In this document: piece after piece, positions 17,795-27,241 of the stretch
Position numbering within the stretch: the first letter of the stretch is position 1
How the letters are laid out: the number at the start of each line of letters is the position of its first letter
Assembly (NCBI GenBank): GCA_963676095.1
Contig: OY781040.1
Coordinates: 5,208,001 to 5,272,000 of the forward strand
Length of the DNA: 64,000 nt
Source of the DNA: G963676095 sp963676095
Lineage (GTDB): Bacteria; Bacteroidota; Bacteroidia; Bacteroidales; Prolixibacteraceae
Direction: 5' to 3'
The notes under the pieces: model-generated
What the model was told of the DNA's origin: nothing
What the model saw: only the letters and a program-made list of their open reading frames with translations
The model's database searches: none
Program-made: the position numbers and the translations under genes

Positions 17795-18754
17795 CTATTC
17801 TTCCTTTTCCTCTCCGATAAGCCCGCGACCGGATTTGACAATTTTATTGTCTTGTTTCATCGATTTCAACGCTTTATCCAGAATTCCATTGATAAAGTTA
17901 CGGCTTTTTTGAGTGCTGTAATACTTCGAGAGTTCAATATATTCATTTAGCGTTACTTTTGTCGGTATTGAAGGGAAGTAAATAAATTCGGCAATAGCCA
18001 GTTCCATGATCAGATTGTCGATAAATGCAATACGTTCAATATCCCAATTTTCGGTATGTTGTTCCACTATTTTTTTTAGCTCGTCATGGTTAAGAACGCT
18101 TTTCCTGTAAAGATTTTTGGCAAATTCACGATCTTCTTCATCCTTGAAAAAAGGAAGCAGTCTTTGATCCTCATCTGAGTACTCCCTGAATTTTTTAATC
18201 GTTTTAATGATCATGCTGATTACAAAATCGAGATCATCGTTCCAGTAAATACTTTGTTCTTCCAGCAGGTGATCTAAATCTTCCGACTGCAGGACCACTT
18301 CGGCAAAAAGTAATTCCATCATTTTTTTGTCATCCTGATAGGTGTGTTCTTTCGCAGTCATGTACTCCTTGTAAAAGTCGGTTTCTATCAGATTGTTATA
18401 AAGCTTTTTGATAAGCTCGGGTTCTTCCTGCCAGCTTATTTTTGTATCCTTCAGGTATTTCCCAAGGGAAGTATTATTCCTCAATTGGTAAATAAATAGA
18501 CTGTTTACAAACCTTGTGTTGGGATTAAGATCTTCTTCCGTCGGAAAATGTTTCTTTTTTCTCAGCTCGATTACGGTGTTGGCATGGTTGGCAATTTCAA
18601 CCGGCAACTGAAGCAGGTAATGATAAAGGTCGTATGTCTTTTTCAGGCTGAAAAATAACTCATTCTCAGTATTATTGATGGATTTGTCCGGGGCTGTATA
18701 GTAGGCGTATAAAACCTGCAGTACTTTAATTCGGATAATTCTTCTGCTAATCAT
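17795..18754 (-). CDS. nusB: Transcription antitermination factor NusB
   Basis: A 319-residue protein; start ATG 18754 (MISRRIIRIKVLQVLYAYY), because the 25 codons upstream are unlike the family. Bacteroidota NusB has an N-terminal extension of about 170 residues before the NusB domain proper, seen here from about residue 185 (DEEDREFAKNLYRKSVLN) to SRNFINGILDKALK. NusB with NusE assembles on boxA to promote rRNA antitermination. It is first in the nusB-DUF1573-yajC unit. Confidence 0.92.
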   Translation of the reverse strand: MISRRIIRIKVLQVLYAYYTAPDKSINNTENELFFSLKKTYDLYHYLLQLPVEIANHANTVIELRKKKHFPTEEDLNPNTRFVNSLFIYQLRNNTSLGKYLKDTKISWQEEPELIKKLYNNLIETDFYKEYMTAKEHTYQDDKKMMELLFAEVVLQSEDLDHLLEEQSIYWNDDLDFVISMIIKTIKKFREYSDEDQRLLPFFKDEEDREFAKNLYRKSVLNHDELKKIVEQHTENWDIERIAFIDNLIMELAIAEFIYFPSIPTKVTLNEYIELSKYYSTQKSRNFINGILDKALKSMKQDNKIVKSGRGLIGEEKEE

Positions 18755-18847
18755 TGTTTTAGAACCAGTTTGCTTTTTGGAGGAGGCAAAGTTAAAAAAA
18801 TTCTTCCTGTGCTTTTCAACATATCTCATTATTTTTAAGGTTCAGGC

Positions 18848-19567
18848 TCATTTTTCCTGAAAACCGGAATTTCCTTTTTCGTTGTTTATGTCTTTTATTT
18901 CATCATTATCTATTCCATCATTATCGTCGTCATCATCATCTTCTTCCCATTCATAACGGGAACGTTGTGGGCCTTGTTTCCTGTAGTAAAGGCTAAGAAT
19001 GACGCCGCTTACCGATCCCCAAAGATGGCTTTCCCACGAGATGGAAGGTTCTATCGGGAAAATTCCCCAAAACATACCGCCATAAAGTAATACAACAATA
19101 ACCGAGATCGTAAGAAGTTTGATATCGTCACGAAATATACCGCTGAAAAAAAGAAAGGAGGCAAGTCCGTAAATGATCCCGCTTGCCCCGATGTGGAAGG
19201 CTTCCCTGCCTCCCAGCCAGACACAGAGACCTGATAGAAAATAGATCAGGAAGAAAATCCGGTATGCAAGGTTCCTGTAAAAATAGAAAAGAGCAGATGA
19301 GAGGATAAAGAAGGGCACTGAATTTGCCGTCAAATGCTTCAGGCTTCCATGTATGAACGGAGAGAACAGTATTCCTTTTAAACCGCTGAGATGAAGGGGA
19401 TAAATGCCGAACTCTGAGAAATCGAGATGAAGCATATTTTCAACCAGAAAAACCATCCAGAAACATAACAGAAAAAGCCCCGGAAGGACCATGCTGTACC
19501 GAAAAATTTTTTTTTCATTCTCCGGGCCTGGTATGTTTCTGGATGGATAATAGTTGAAAAGTCTCAT
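18848..19567 (-). CDS. Rhomboid family intramembrane serine protease
   Basis: A 239-residue membrane protein with about six hydrophobic helices. Catalytic serine is in GASGIIYGLASF (near residue 129) and catalytic histidine in SWESHLWGSVSG (near 183). An HGSLKHLTANS segment matches the rhomboid oxyanion region. Rhomboids cleave transmembrane substrates inside the bilayer. The C-terminal 35 residues are an Asp/Glu/Asn-rich tail (WEEDDDDDDNDG...), encoded by a GAT/GAC-rich stretch near 18900-18950. It begins directly after the threonine aldolase stop. Confidence 0.92.
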   Translation of the reverse strand: MRLFNYYPSRNIPGPENEKKIFRYSMVLPGLFLLCFWMVFLVENMLHLDFSEFGIYPLHLSGLKGILFSPFIHGSLKHLTANSVPFFILSSALFYFYRNLAYRIFFLIYFLSGLCVWLGGREAFHIGASGIIYGLASFLFFSGIFRDDIKLLTISVIVVLLYGGMFWGIFPIEPSISWESHLWGSVSGVILSLYYRKQGPQRSRYEWEEDDDDDDNDGIDNDEIKDINNEKGNSGFQEK

Positions 19568-20590
19568 TTAAAGAAGGCTTTTCAGCGTACTCACAAAGTC
19601 GAGAATATCTTCTTCTGTCGTGTCAAATGAGGTCAGCCACCTGGCTTCGGAAGTCGATTCGTCCCAGATGTAGAAGAAATATTTTTTCTGCAACGGGGCA
19701 ATAATTTTTTCAGGGACAATAGCAAATACCCCATTAGCCTGGACTTTTCTTGTGAGCTTTATTTCTTTTATCCCAGAGATTTCTTTTTCGAGGAGCTTTG
19801 CCATCCGGTTTGACTGTTCTGCATTTTTTCGCCAGAGGTCATTTTTGAAATATGCGAGGAACTGGGTGCTGATATAGCGCATTTTAGAATAAAGCTGTGT
19901 GTTTTGTTTCCGGATATACTTGGTATTTGCCGATAATTCCGGATTGAAAAAAAGAACGGCCTCTCCCATCATCATCCCGTTTTTTGTTCCGCCGAACGAG
20001 AGAACATCAATCCCGGCATCTTTAGTAAAAGCTTTGAACGGAAGGTTCAATGCCACAGCTGCATTGGCAATTCTCGCCCCGTCCATGTGTACCAATAATC
20101 CGTACTGATGGGCAAGTCCGGTGATTGCCTTTATTTCGTCAACAGTATAAACAGTTCCCAATTCTGTTACCTGCGATATCGAAACCATCCCTGGCTGGGA
20201 GTGGTGTTGAAAGCCGAATCCATGCAGTTCAGTTTTTATTTGTTCGGGACTGACTTTCCCATCAGTACACCTTACAGGAACCAGTTTGCAGCCTGCCAGT
20301 TTTTCGGGAGCACCACACTCATCAACATGGATGTGCGCTGTATCAGCGCATATAATCGAATTATAGCTTTTCGTCAGGCTCGAAATGGCGAGAACATTGG
20401 CTCCCGTTCCGTTAAAAACAAAATAGACATCGGTTTCTTCACCAAACTCATGTTTAAAACGTTCGATAGCCTTTAATGTAACCGGATCACTCCCGTATCC
20501 AACTTCATGACCATGGTTTACTTCAGATAAAGCCTTTAAAATTTCCGGATGGACGCCGGAATTATTGTCACTTGCAAAACCTTTCTTCAT
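19568..20590 (-). CDS. Low-specificity L-threonine aldolase
   Basis: A 340-residue PLP enzyme of the beta-eliminating lyase family; start ATG 20590 (MKKGFASDNNSG) rather than an upstream TTG. Motifs: NGTGANVLAISS, HVDECGAPEKLAG, LLVHMDGARIANAA and SFGGTKNGMMMGEA, which contains the PLP-binding lysine. It splits threonine or allo-threonine to glycine and acetaldehyde. The rhomboid gene starts directly at its stop; transcriptional linkage is likely, functional linkage not obvious. Confidence 0.92.
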   Translation of the reverse strand: MKKGFASDNNSGVHPEILKALSEVNHGHEVGYGSDPVTLKAIERFKHEFGEETDVYFVFNGTGANVLAISSLTKSYNSIICADTAHIHVDECGAPEKLAGCKLVPVRCTDGKVSPEQIKTELHGFGFQHHSQPGMVSISQVTELGTVYTVDEIKAITGLAHQYGLLVHMDGARIANAAVALNLPFKAFTKDAGIDVLSFGGTKNGMMMGEAVLFFNPELSANTKYIRKQNTQLYSKMRYISTQFLAYFKNDLWRKNAEQSNRMAKLLEKEISGIKEIKLTRKVQANGVFAIVPEKIIAPLQKKYFFYIWDESTSEARWLTSFDTTEEDILDFVSTLKSLL

Positions 20591-20753
20591 ATTTTCCTTC
20601 AAAATGGTTTAATTGATTTTTTTGTGTTTTTTTGTTATTATTGCTTTTAATTGGTCAACAAGGGCTCAAACTTATAAAATTTGAGAGTAAGTTGTTTTTG
20701 AGAAGGAACCTTTTCTAGCCAGAAACGTTTAAAAGCACACAGATTAAAGGTAA

Positions 20754-22061
20754 ATGAAGGAACAACCGGTCAACATCTTTTGGTTTCGTCGCGATTTACG
20801 GGTATCAGACAATCATGGCTTTTACAGGGCGCTGACCTCGGGGAAGCCGGTGCTTCCGGTATTTATTTTTGATACGAATATTTTGAACGATCTGGAAGAC
20901 AACGATTCCAGGGTGACTTTTATTTTAAGACAGGTTCAGAAGCTTCAGGAATTGTTCGAGAAACAAGGCAGTTCTTTTTGGGTTTATCATGGCAGGCCAA
21001 TCGATGCTTTTAAGTTGCTGACTTCTGAACTGCCCATCGATACTGTTTATGCAAATCAGGATTACGAGCCCTATGCTATAGCACGGGACAACCACGTTGA
21101 AACATTCCTTTCTTCTGCGGGTGCAAGGTTGAAGCTGTTAAAGGATCATATCATTTTTCATGAGGACGATGTGCTGACCGGGGGAGGAAAACCCTATACT
21201 GTTTTCACACCATATAGTAAGAAATGGAAAGAGAAATTAGCGGAGGCAGATCTTCAGCCTTTTCCTTCGGAGAAGTATTTGTCTAACCTGTTACAAATAG
21301 TCCCGTTAAAGACATACCATCATGCAGACCTTGGTTTTCGTCACGGAAGTTTTACCGCCCCGCCTTTAATTCTGGATACCACACTGATGGAGTCTTATGC
21401 TTTGAAAAGAGATTTTCCTGCATCCGAGGGGACTTCCAGGATTGGTGTACATTTACGTTTCGGAACAGTCAGTATCCGACTGGTGACAGCCTTGGCCTTA
21501 AAACATTCTGAATCTTTTCTGAATGAACTTATCTGGAGAAACTTTTATATCGATATCCTGTGGCATTTTCCTCATGTTGTAAGCGGAGCTTTCAAACCCG
21601 CGTATGACAGGATACAATGGATTAATTCTGAAAAGGATTTTTCCAGATGGTGCGAAGGAATGACCGGCTACCCGATTGTGGATGCGGGAATGAGGCAGCT
21701 TAACGAGACTGGGTACATGCACAACCGGGTAAGGATGATCACAGCCAGCTTTTTATGTAAACATCTTCTTATCGACTGGCGATGGGGAGAGGCTTATTTT
21801 GCGGAAAAGCTTCTTGACTTCGAACTTGCATCCAATAATGGAGGATGGCAATGGGCTGCAGGTTCCGGTTGCGATGCAGTTCCATATTTCAGGATTTTCA
21901 ATCCAATATTGCAGATGGAGAAGTTTGATCCGGATAAAGAATTTGTTAATAAGTGGGTGCCGGAGTATGGAACATCACGTTACCCCAGACCTGTTGTTGA
22001 CCTGGATTTGGCGAGGGAAAGGGCTTTAAAAGCTTACAAGGAGGCTTTGGCAGACGTTTAA
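20754..22061 (+). CDS. phrB: Deoxyribodipyrimidine photolyase (class I)
   Basis: A 435-residue flavoprotein that uses blue light to split cyclobutane pyrimidine dimers. The N-terminal antenna domain starts VNIFWFRRDLRVSDNHG. The FAD domain shows TSRIGVHLRFGTVSIR, ELIWRNFYIDIL, GYPIVDAGMRQLNETGYMHN, NNGGWQWAAGSGCDAVPYF and FDPDKEFVNKWVPE, the hallmark of the photolyase/cryptochrome family. The conserved tryptophans around WQWAAG favour photolyase over cryptochrome. It is monocistronic and convergent with the peroxidase gene. Confidence 0.94.
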   Translation: MKEQPVNIFWFRRDLRVSDNHGFYRALTSGKPVLPVFIFDTNILNDLEDNDSRVTFILRQVQKLQELFEKQGSSFWVYHGRPIDAFKLLTSELPIDTVYANQDYEPYAIARDNHVETFLSSAGARLKLLKDHIIFHEDDVLTGGGKPYTVFTPYSKKWKEKLAEADLQPFPSEKYLSNLLQIVPLKTYHHADLGFRHGSFTAPPLILDTTLMESYALKRDFPASEGTSRIGVHLRFGTVSIRLVTALALKHSESFLNELIWRNFYIDILWHFPHVVSGAFKPAYDRIQWINSEKDFSRWCEGMTGYPIVDAGMRQLNETGYMHNRVRMITASFLCKHLLIDWRWGEAYFAEKLLDFELASNNGGWQWAAGSGCDAVPYFRIFNPILQMEKFDPDKEFVNKWVPEYGTSRYPRPVVDLDLARERALKAYKEALADV

Positions 22062-22233
22062 ATACCAAACAAATAAGCCTCCCTGCTGTTGCCGCGTCGG
22101 GCCCGTTATCAGATTCAGAATAGCTATTACTAATGTTGCTGAAGTTTCGTATATATCATTCCGGGTTCCGCTTTTCACTCTGTGCCCGATGCTCTTTGTT
22201 CTGGATTCAGAGCTGCGAAACCCTTAGTTCGTG

Positions 22234-22773
22234 TTATTTACCTTCTATCCATTTAACGATTTTCGGATCATCGGGCAAGGTTTTAGGACTGGCATAGTCG
22301 ACAAGGTGACCGGTTTCATCGATCATATATTTCTGGAAGTTCCAGGCTACACTTGAATTCATAACCCCATTTTTTTCTTTTTGAGTAAGCCACTGGTAAA
22401 TAGGGGCAATATCGCTGCCTTTGACAGAAATTTTTGACATCATCGGGAACGTGACCCCGTAATTTTTTGTGCAAAATTCCTTGATCTCATCATCTGTCCC
22501 AGGTTCCTGGCTCAAAAAATTATTGGCGGGGAAACAGATAATGGTAAAGTCGGGGCCACCATATTTTTTATAAAGTTTTTCAAGTGCTTCGTACTGAGGG
22601 GTAAACCCGCATTTAGAGGCTGTATTAACTACCAGTACTTTTTTGCCTTTTAATTTTGAGAGGTCGAATGTGTTTCCGTTTATATCCTTCACCTTGAAAT
22701 CATAAAATGACTTCTGTCCGAACGAGAAAGTCGAAATTACAGACAGTATAAACAGTATGCAAAATTTCTTCAT
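22234..22773 (-). CDS. Glutathione peroxidase-like thiol peroxidase, exported
   Basis: A 179-residue protein of the GPx family. An N-terminal signal peptide (about residues 1-19, ending STFSFG) suggests export. The peroxidatic cysteine is in NTASKCGFTPQYEALE; the FPANNFLSQEPGTDDEI segment carries the conserved Asn/Gln-type loop, and VAWNFQKYMIDETG holds the Trp-Asn-Phe catalytic signature. Cysteine-type bacterial members usually take electrons from thioredoxin rather than glutathione. Confidence 0.93.
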   Translation of the reverse strand: MKKFCILFILSVISTFSFGQKSFYDFKVKDINGNTFDLSKLKGKKVLVVNTASKCGFTPQYEALEKLYKKYGGPDFTIICFPANNFLSQEPGTDDEIKEFCTKNYGVTFPMMSKISVKGSDIAPIYQWLTQKEKNGVMNSSVAWNFQKYMIDETGHLVDYASPKTLPDDPKIVKWIEGK

Positions 22774-22936
22774 TTGTTTTAGTTTAAGTTGAAAAAACGT
22801 GTTTTCATCGTAATTGCGTTCTACGCAAGATATTCATATTCGTTTCGTGCTTTAACTAAAGAAAAAAACAGTATTTCATGAAAAAAGTTTAAAAGAAAAA
22901 ATATAATAGGGATAGTGTCTGTTAATAAAATCATCC

Positions 22937-22966
22937 TTTCAGGATAGGCTAAAATGATTATCTTTG
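22937..22966 (+). promoter_or_regulatory. Probable dnaX promoter
   Basis: TTTC at 22937-22940 and TATCTTTG at 22959-22966 resemble the Bacteroidota -33/-7 pair (TTTG and TAnnTTTG) with an 18-bp spacer. The -7 box ends 19 bp before the dnaX start codon. Confidence 0.5.
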
Positions 22967-22985
22967 GTCATCATTTTTTAACCTT

Positions 22986-24089
22986 ATGGAGAATTTTATT
23001 GTATCAGCACGAAAATACAGGCCCGACACGTTTCACTCTGTTGTTGGTCAGGCGTCGATTACTGCCACGTTAAAAAACGCGATCAGGAACGGACAACTTG
23101 CCCATGCATATTTGTTTTGCGGTCCCAGAGGAGTAGGCAAAACTACTTGTGCCCGTATTTTCGCGAAAACAATAAACTGTCAGAATCTTACTCCCGAAAT
23201 CGAGCCTTGCAATCATTGTGAGTCTTGCGAGGCTTTTAACGGAAGCCGGTCCTATAATATCCATGAGTTGGATGCGGCGTCTAACAACTCTGTCGACGAT
23301 ATCCGTAATCTGACCGATCAGGTCAGAATCCCGCCTCAGATTGGTAAATACAGTATTTACATTATAGACGAAGTACATATGTTGTCGCAGGCGGCTTTTA
23401 ATGCTTTTCTGAAAACACTTGAAGAACCGCCCAAGCATGCTATCTTTATATTAGCTACGACTGAAAAACATAAAATTATTCCGACTATTTTGTCCAGATG
23501 CCAGATATTCGATTTTAACCGTATTAAAATTTCCGATATTTCAGGGCATCTGGGATTTGTTGCTAAAAACGAGAATGTCGATATTGAAGCTGAAGCTTTG
23601 AACGTGATCGCACATAAAGCTGACGGAGCGATGCGGGACGCCCTTTCTATTTTTGATCAGATCGTCAGTTTCTCGGGAAAAAAGATTACCTATAAAAATG
23701 TTATAGATAACCTGAACGTTCTCGATTATGATTATTATTTCAGGCTGACAGACCTGTTCCTGAAAAATGATGTTTCTGCCGCATTAATGCTTTTTAATGA
23801 TGTGCTGGATCATGGATTTGAAGGGCATCATTTTATTTCCGGACTTAGCAGTCATTTAAGGGACCTGTTGGTTTGCAAGGATCCTGTTACGGTACAGCTT
23901 CTTGAAGTAGGGGGAGAAATCAGGGAAAAGTATAAGCAACAAGCTGCTGCCTGTGAAGCTGATTTCCTTTTTGATGCATTAAAAATAAGTAACGAGTGCG
24001 ACCTCCAGTACAAGAACAGTCAGAACAAACGGTTACTCGTTGAACTGGCTTTGATCAGGATGGCCCAGGTTTCATTAAAAAAAAAATAG
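22986..24089 (+). CDS. dnaX: DNA polymerase III subunit gamma (short DnaX product)
   Basis: The zero-frame product is 367 residues. It contains Walker A GPRGVGKTT near residue 45, four zinc-binding cysteines (INCQ, EPCNHCESC) near 64-83, Walker B IIDEVHML near 122, LATTEKHKIIPTILSRCQIF near 155, then the lid and collar domains up to about 360. DnaX is the ATPase of the clamp loader. The frame stops just after a run of ten A (24077-24086), which encodes Lys codons followed by TAG. This is the end of the collar domain, so the product resembles a gamma subunit. The remaining tau part is encoded in the -1 frame downstream (see 24086-24733). Confidence 0.93.
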   Translation: MENFIVSARKYRPDTFHSVVGQASITATLKNAIRNGQLAHAYLFCGPRGVGKTTCARIFAKTINCQNLTPEIEPCNHCESCEAFNGSRSYNIHELDAASNNSVDDIRNLTDQVRIPPQIGKYSIYIIDEVHMLSQAAFNAFLKTLEEPPKHAIFILATTEKHKIIPTILSRCQIFDFNRIKISDISGHLGFVAKNENVDIEAEALNVIAHKADGAMRDALSIFDQIVSFSGKKITYKNVIDNLNVLDYDYYFRLTDLFLKNDVSAALMLFNDVLDHGFEGHHFISGLSSHLRDLLVCKDPVTVQLLEVGGEIREKYKQQAAACEADFLFDALKISNECDLQYKNSQNKRLLVELALIRMAQVSLKKK

Positions 24090-24733
24090 CTGACAATACC
24101 GGAGATAAGGAACTGGAGCCCGTTTTTAGTGCCAGGTCAGTGATCCGGTCTCCTGATAACCAACAGAATGTTACTTTGGGGACGATTCCCGGGAGTATTC
24201 CTGATGTGGAAAATACTCCGTCCGAAATAAACCATTCAAAAAAGACTATCAGGAGAACGGGCAGCGGATTTACTCCTTCGATCAAAGATGCCATTTCTGG
24301 AAAACTAGGAGATGAACCGGCCCGGACTGATGCCAAAGAAGTAATGAAGTACTACACCAGTCAGGATCTTCAAAACCCTTTTACACAGGAACAATTCGAA
24401 GCAAAATGGAAAGAATATGTTGACCGGCTGACGGAAAGACCCAGTCTGAAATCGGCACTCGCAAGGGTTCCTGAAATTTTTGAGGGATGTAAATTGCGTT
24501 TACAGGTCGGCAACTCTGTATTGGATGACGAGATTGGTAAAATTAAGCCGGAACTGGTTTCCTGGTTAAGAAGGGAATTGCAAAATACAGGAATTGAACT
24601 TGTTACGGAAATTGCAGTTGTTGAGACAGAAAGCAAGCCCCTTACTGAAAGTGACCGTTTTATCGAGATGATGAAGAAAAACCCAAACATCAACTTGCTC
24701 AGACAAAAATTTAACCTGGATTTTGGTGAATAA
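24086..24733 (+). CDS. dnaX: Tau-specific C-terminal part of DnaX, in the -1 frame
   Basis: Reading one base back at the A10 tract opens a frame running without interruption from 24086 to the stop at 24731-24733. The fused protein would be 582 residues, the usual DnaX length in this phylum. The segment has a charged linker (about 75 residues) and then a conserved-looking domain beginning NPFTQEQFEAKWKEYVDRLTE and ending LRQKFNLDFGE, as in Bacteroidota tau C-termini. A free-standing start at an ATA-adjacent or internal ATG (24284 or later) has no obvious signal, so expression by slippage or a -1 frameshift is the natural reading. A single-base consensus error would give the same picture. Confidence 0.8.
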   Translation: MADNTGDKELEPVFSARSVIRSPDNQQNVTLGTIPGSIPDVENTPSEINHSKKTIRRTGSGFTPSIKDAISGKLGDEPARTDAKEVMKYYTSQDLQNPFTQEQFEAKWKEYVDRLTERPSLKSALARVPEIFEGCKLRLQVGNSVLDDEIGKIKPELVSWLRRELQNTGIELVTEIAVVETESKPLTESDRFIEMMKKNPNINLLRQKFNLDFGE

Positions 24734-24870
24734 ATCCGCGCTGTCACATAATTGAGGCAGGCAGACCTTGTATAATGATTTATATGCTCGCTGATTACTG
24801 GTTCCTGAAAGTCGTAAAAATAAATTAGGGGAAAGCGGGGAAGGAACAGCAGGTGATGCAGGGTGCTTTT

Positions 24871-27123
24871 TTATATCTCAAACGGGATCCTGAAGTCACA
24901 GCCATTTCTGAAGTTTGAACATCCCCATGCCGCTTTCCCTTTCAGTATTTTTCCGGATTGACATTTTGGACATACGGTGTCTGCGGCTATCTCTGTTTGC
25001 AAATGAACGGTTTGGTTGTCTGATAGGATCAGTTTTCCGTCAATTTTCAGGTTCTCGTATTTAAAGCCTTTTATTAATTTTGTTTCACTTTTTGATGCCA
25101 GCAAGCCGGCTTGGGCATCTGTAATCTTTTTCCCGTGAATGGTGAATGGAATTGTAAAGTGACACCCGCTTTTCCATTCCGAACATCCCCATGCTGCTTT
25201 CCCTTTTAATATTTTCCCTTTTTTACATTGAGGGCATCGAATATCCGGATCTATCCCTTTTTTCGTTTTTTCGTTTCTTGTCTTCGCTGTTTTCCTGCTC
25301 TTTTTTCCCGAAGACTGGTTGTCGGAAAGGTTATTTACCTCTTCCATGATGGCTATTTCTTTTTTGGGAGAATTTTTTACCTGGGAAACAACTTCAGAGA
25401 CCATGATTTTCATTTCTTCCATGAATTGTCCGATTTCAAGTTCTCCTGATTCGATTTGTCTGAGTTTCCGTTCCCACTGGCCGGTGAGTTCAGCCGATTT
25501 AAGCAGTTCGTTCTCGATACTATCGATCAGGTCGATCCCTGTCTGGGTTGCGACAAGCCGTTTTCTTTCTTTCCGGATGTATCTTCTGCGAAAAAGTGTT
25601 TCTATAATGTTTGCCCTGGTCGAAGGACGTCCTATTCCATTTTCTTTCATCAGGTCACGCAGTTCTTCGTCATCCATATTTTTTCCAGCCGTTTCCATTG
25701 CCCTAAGTAGAGTAGCCTCGGTATAATAGTTCGGTGGCTGTGTCTGTTTTTCCTGAAGTTCAGGCCGGTGTGGTCCGTGCTCGCCTTTTGTAAATACTGG
25801 CAGTACCTTGTCTTCTGTTTCTTCCTCTCTTTTTTCGTTCTGAAAAATAATCCGCCATCCCGGTTTTAATATTTGTTTTCCGGTGGCTTTAAAAGAATGT
25901 TTTCCGACCGAAGCTTCCACCGTTGTATTCGCCGCCTGACAATCGGGATAAAAAACGGCGATAAAACGTCTGGCGACCATGTCAAAAACTTTTTTTTCGT
26001 TGACAGTCAGATCAACCCTGGTTACACCAGTCGGAATAATGGCGTGATGGTCAGTAATTTTTTTATTATCAAAAACTTTAGATGATTTCCGGATTTTACC
26101 TGCTTCCAGTACCGGCTGTGTCAGTTCTTCATATCCTTTCATACTTTTCAGAATTCCAGGAACTTTTTTATAGATGTCGTCCGAAAGGAATGTCGTGTCT
26201 ACACGGGGATAAGTCGTTACTTTCTTTTCGTAAAGCGACTGAATGATTTTAAGCGTTTCATCGGCGCTTAAGCTGAATTTTTTATTGCATTCGACCTGGA
26301 GCGAGGTTAAGTCAAAAAGGCGCGGCGGGTGTTCGCTGCTGTTTTTCGTTTCTATCTTACCAATATAAAGGTCCTTCCCTGTAATATCTTCGAGTACGAT
26401 TGCTGCATCTTCTGGATTTTTAAACCGTCCTTTAGTCGAAGAGAATGTAGCGTCCCGGTATATTGTCCTGATTTCCCAGAAAGGTTCCGGTTTAAAATTG
26501 TCGATTTCCTTTTGACGTTCCACGATCATTGCTAAGGTAGGTGTCTGAACCCGTCCTATTGACAGGACCTGTTTGTTTTGTCCGTATTTGAGGGTATACA
26601 ACCTAGTGGCATTCATTCCCAGTAACCAATCACCAATGGCCCGTGCGCTCCCGGCTTCGTAAAGCTTGTCGAATTCAGAACTTTCCATGAGTTTGTTGAA
26701 GCCTTCGCGAATTGCCTCTTCTGTGAGCGATGATATCCAGAGCCTTTTTACCGGTGCTTTATTGCCGGCTTTGGCCATTACCCAACGTTGTATCAGTTCG
26801 CCTTCCTGTCCTGCATCACCGCAGTTGATAATCATTTCGGCGCCTTCTATCAGTTTTTGCAAGATGGCGAATTGTTTTTTCACTCCTTCGTCGTCAATCA
26901 GTTTAATTCCGAACCTGGAAGGGATCATGGGCAGATCGTACAGGTTCCAGTATTTCCATTTTCCGGTATAATCATGGGGCTCTTTCAATGTACAAAGGTG
27001 CCCGAATGTCCAGCTAACCTGGTAGCCATTTCCTTCCAGATAGCCATCTTTACGGTTTCCTGCTCTGAGTATTTGGGCAATTTCTCTGGCCACACTGGGT
27101 TTTTCGGCAATGCAAAGCTTCAT
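24871..27123 (-). CDS. topB: DNA topoisomerase III (type IA)
   Basis: A 750-residue type IA topoisomerase. Toprim motifs: MKLCIAEKPSVAREIA at the N-terminus and NCGDAGQEGELIQRW near residue 100. The active-site region is KKVTTYPRVDTTFLSDD near 310, with the catalytic tyrosine in TYPR. SIGRVQTPTLAMIVERQ lies near 190. The C-terminus has two zinc-finger-like repeats of similar sequence, each CPxC...ILKGKAAWGC...GC (about 635-665 and 718-745). It decatenates and relaxes negatively supercoiled DNA. No operon partner is evident. Related copies are often found on mobile elements, but nothing here suggests transfer. Confidence 0.95.
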   Translation of the reverse strand: MKLCIAEKPSVAREIAQILRAGNRKDGYLEGNGYQVSWTFGHLCTLKEPHDYTGKWKYWNLYDLPMIPSRFGIKLIDDEGVKKQFAILQKLIEGAEMIINCGDAGQEGELIQRWVMAKAGNKAPVKRLWISSLTEEAIREGFNKLMESSEFDKLYEAGSARAIGDWLLGMNATRLYTLKYGQNKQVLSIGRVQTPTLAMIVERQKEIDNFKPEPFWEIRTIYRDATFSSTKGRFKNPEDAAIVLEDITGKDLYIGKIETKNSSEHPPRLFDLTSLQVECNKKFSLSADETLKIIQSLYEKKVTTYPRVDTTFLSDDIYKKVPGILKSMKGYEELTQPVLEAGKIRKSSKVFDNKKITDHHAIIPTGVTRVDLTVNEKKVFDMVARRFIAVFYPDCQAANTTVEASVGKHSFKATGKQILKPGWRIIFQNEKREEETEDKVLPVFTKGEHGPHRPELQEKQTQPPNYYTEATLLRAMETAGKNMDDEELRDLMKENGIGRPSTRANIIETLFRRRYIRKERKRLVATQTGIDLIDSIENELLKSAELTGQWERKLRQIESGELEIGQFMEEMKIMVSEVVSQVKNSPKKEIAIMEEVNNLSDNQSSGKKSRKTAKTRNEKTKKGIDPDIRCPQCKKGKILKGKAAWGCSEWKSGCHFTIPFTIHGKKITDAQAGLLASKSETKLIKGFKYENLKIDGKLILSDNQTVHLQTEIAADTVCPKCQSGKILKGKAAWGCSNFRNGCDFRIPFEI

Positions 27124-27241
27124 GAATTTATGGTTTCAAAATTTTCAGGCGACTATTCCCGCTAATTATTCTGAAAAGCAGGTGCCATTTTCGTGTTGCT
27201 TATTTTCTGGTAAATATCCGGTCGCGTTCATGGCAGGGCTT

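Noticed and set aside
22062..22233. GC-rich spot between the photolyase and peroxidase genes considered as a tRNA or terminator
   Set aside because: No cloverleaf, no TTCRA arm and no stem with a T run could be drawn.
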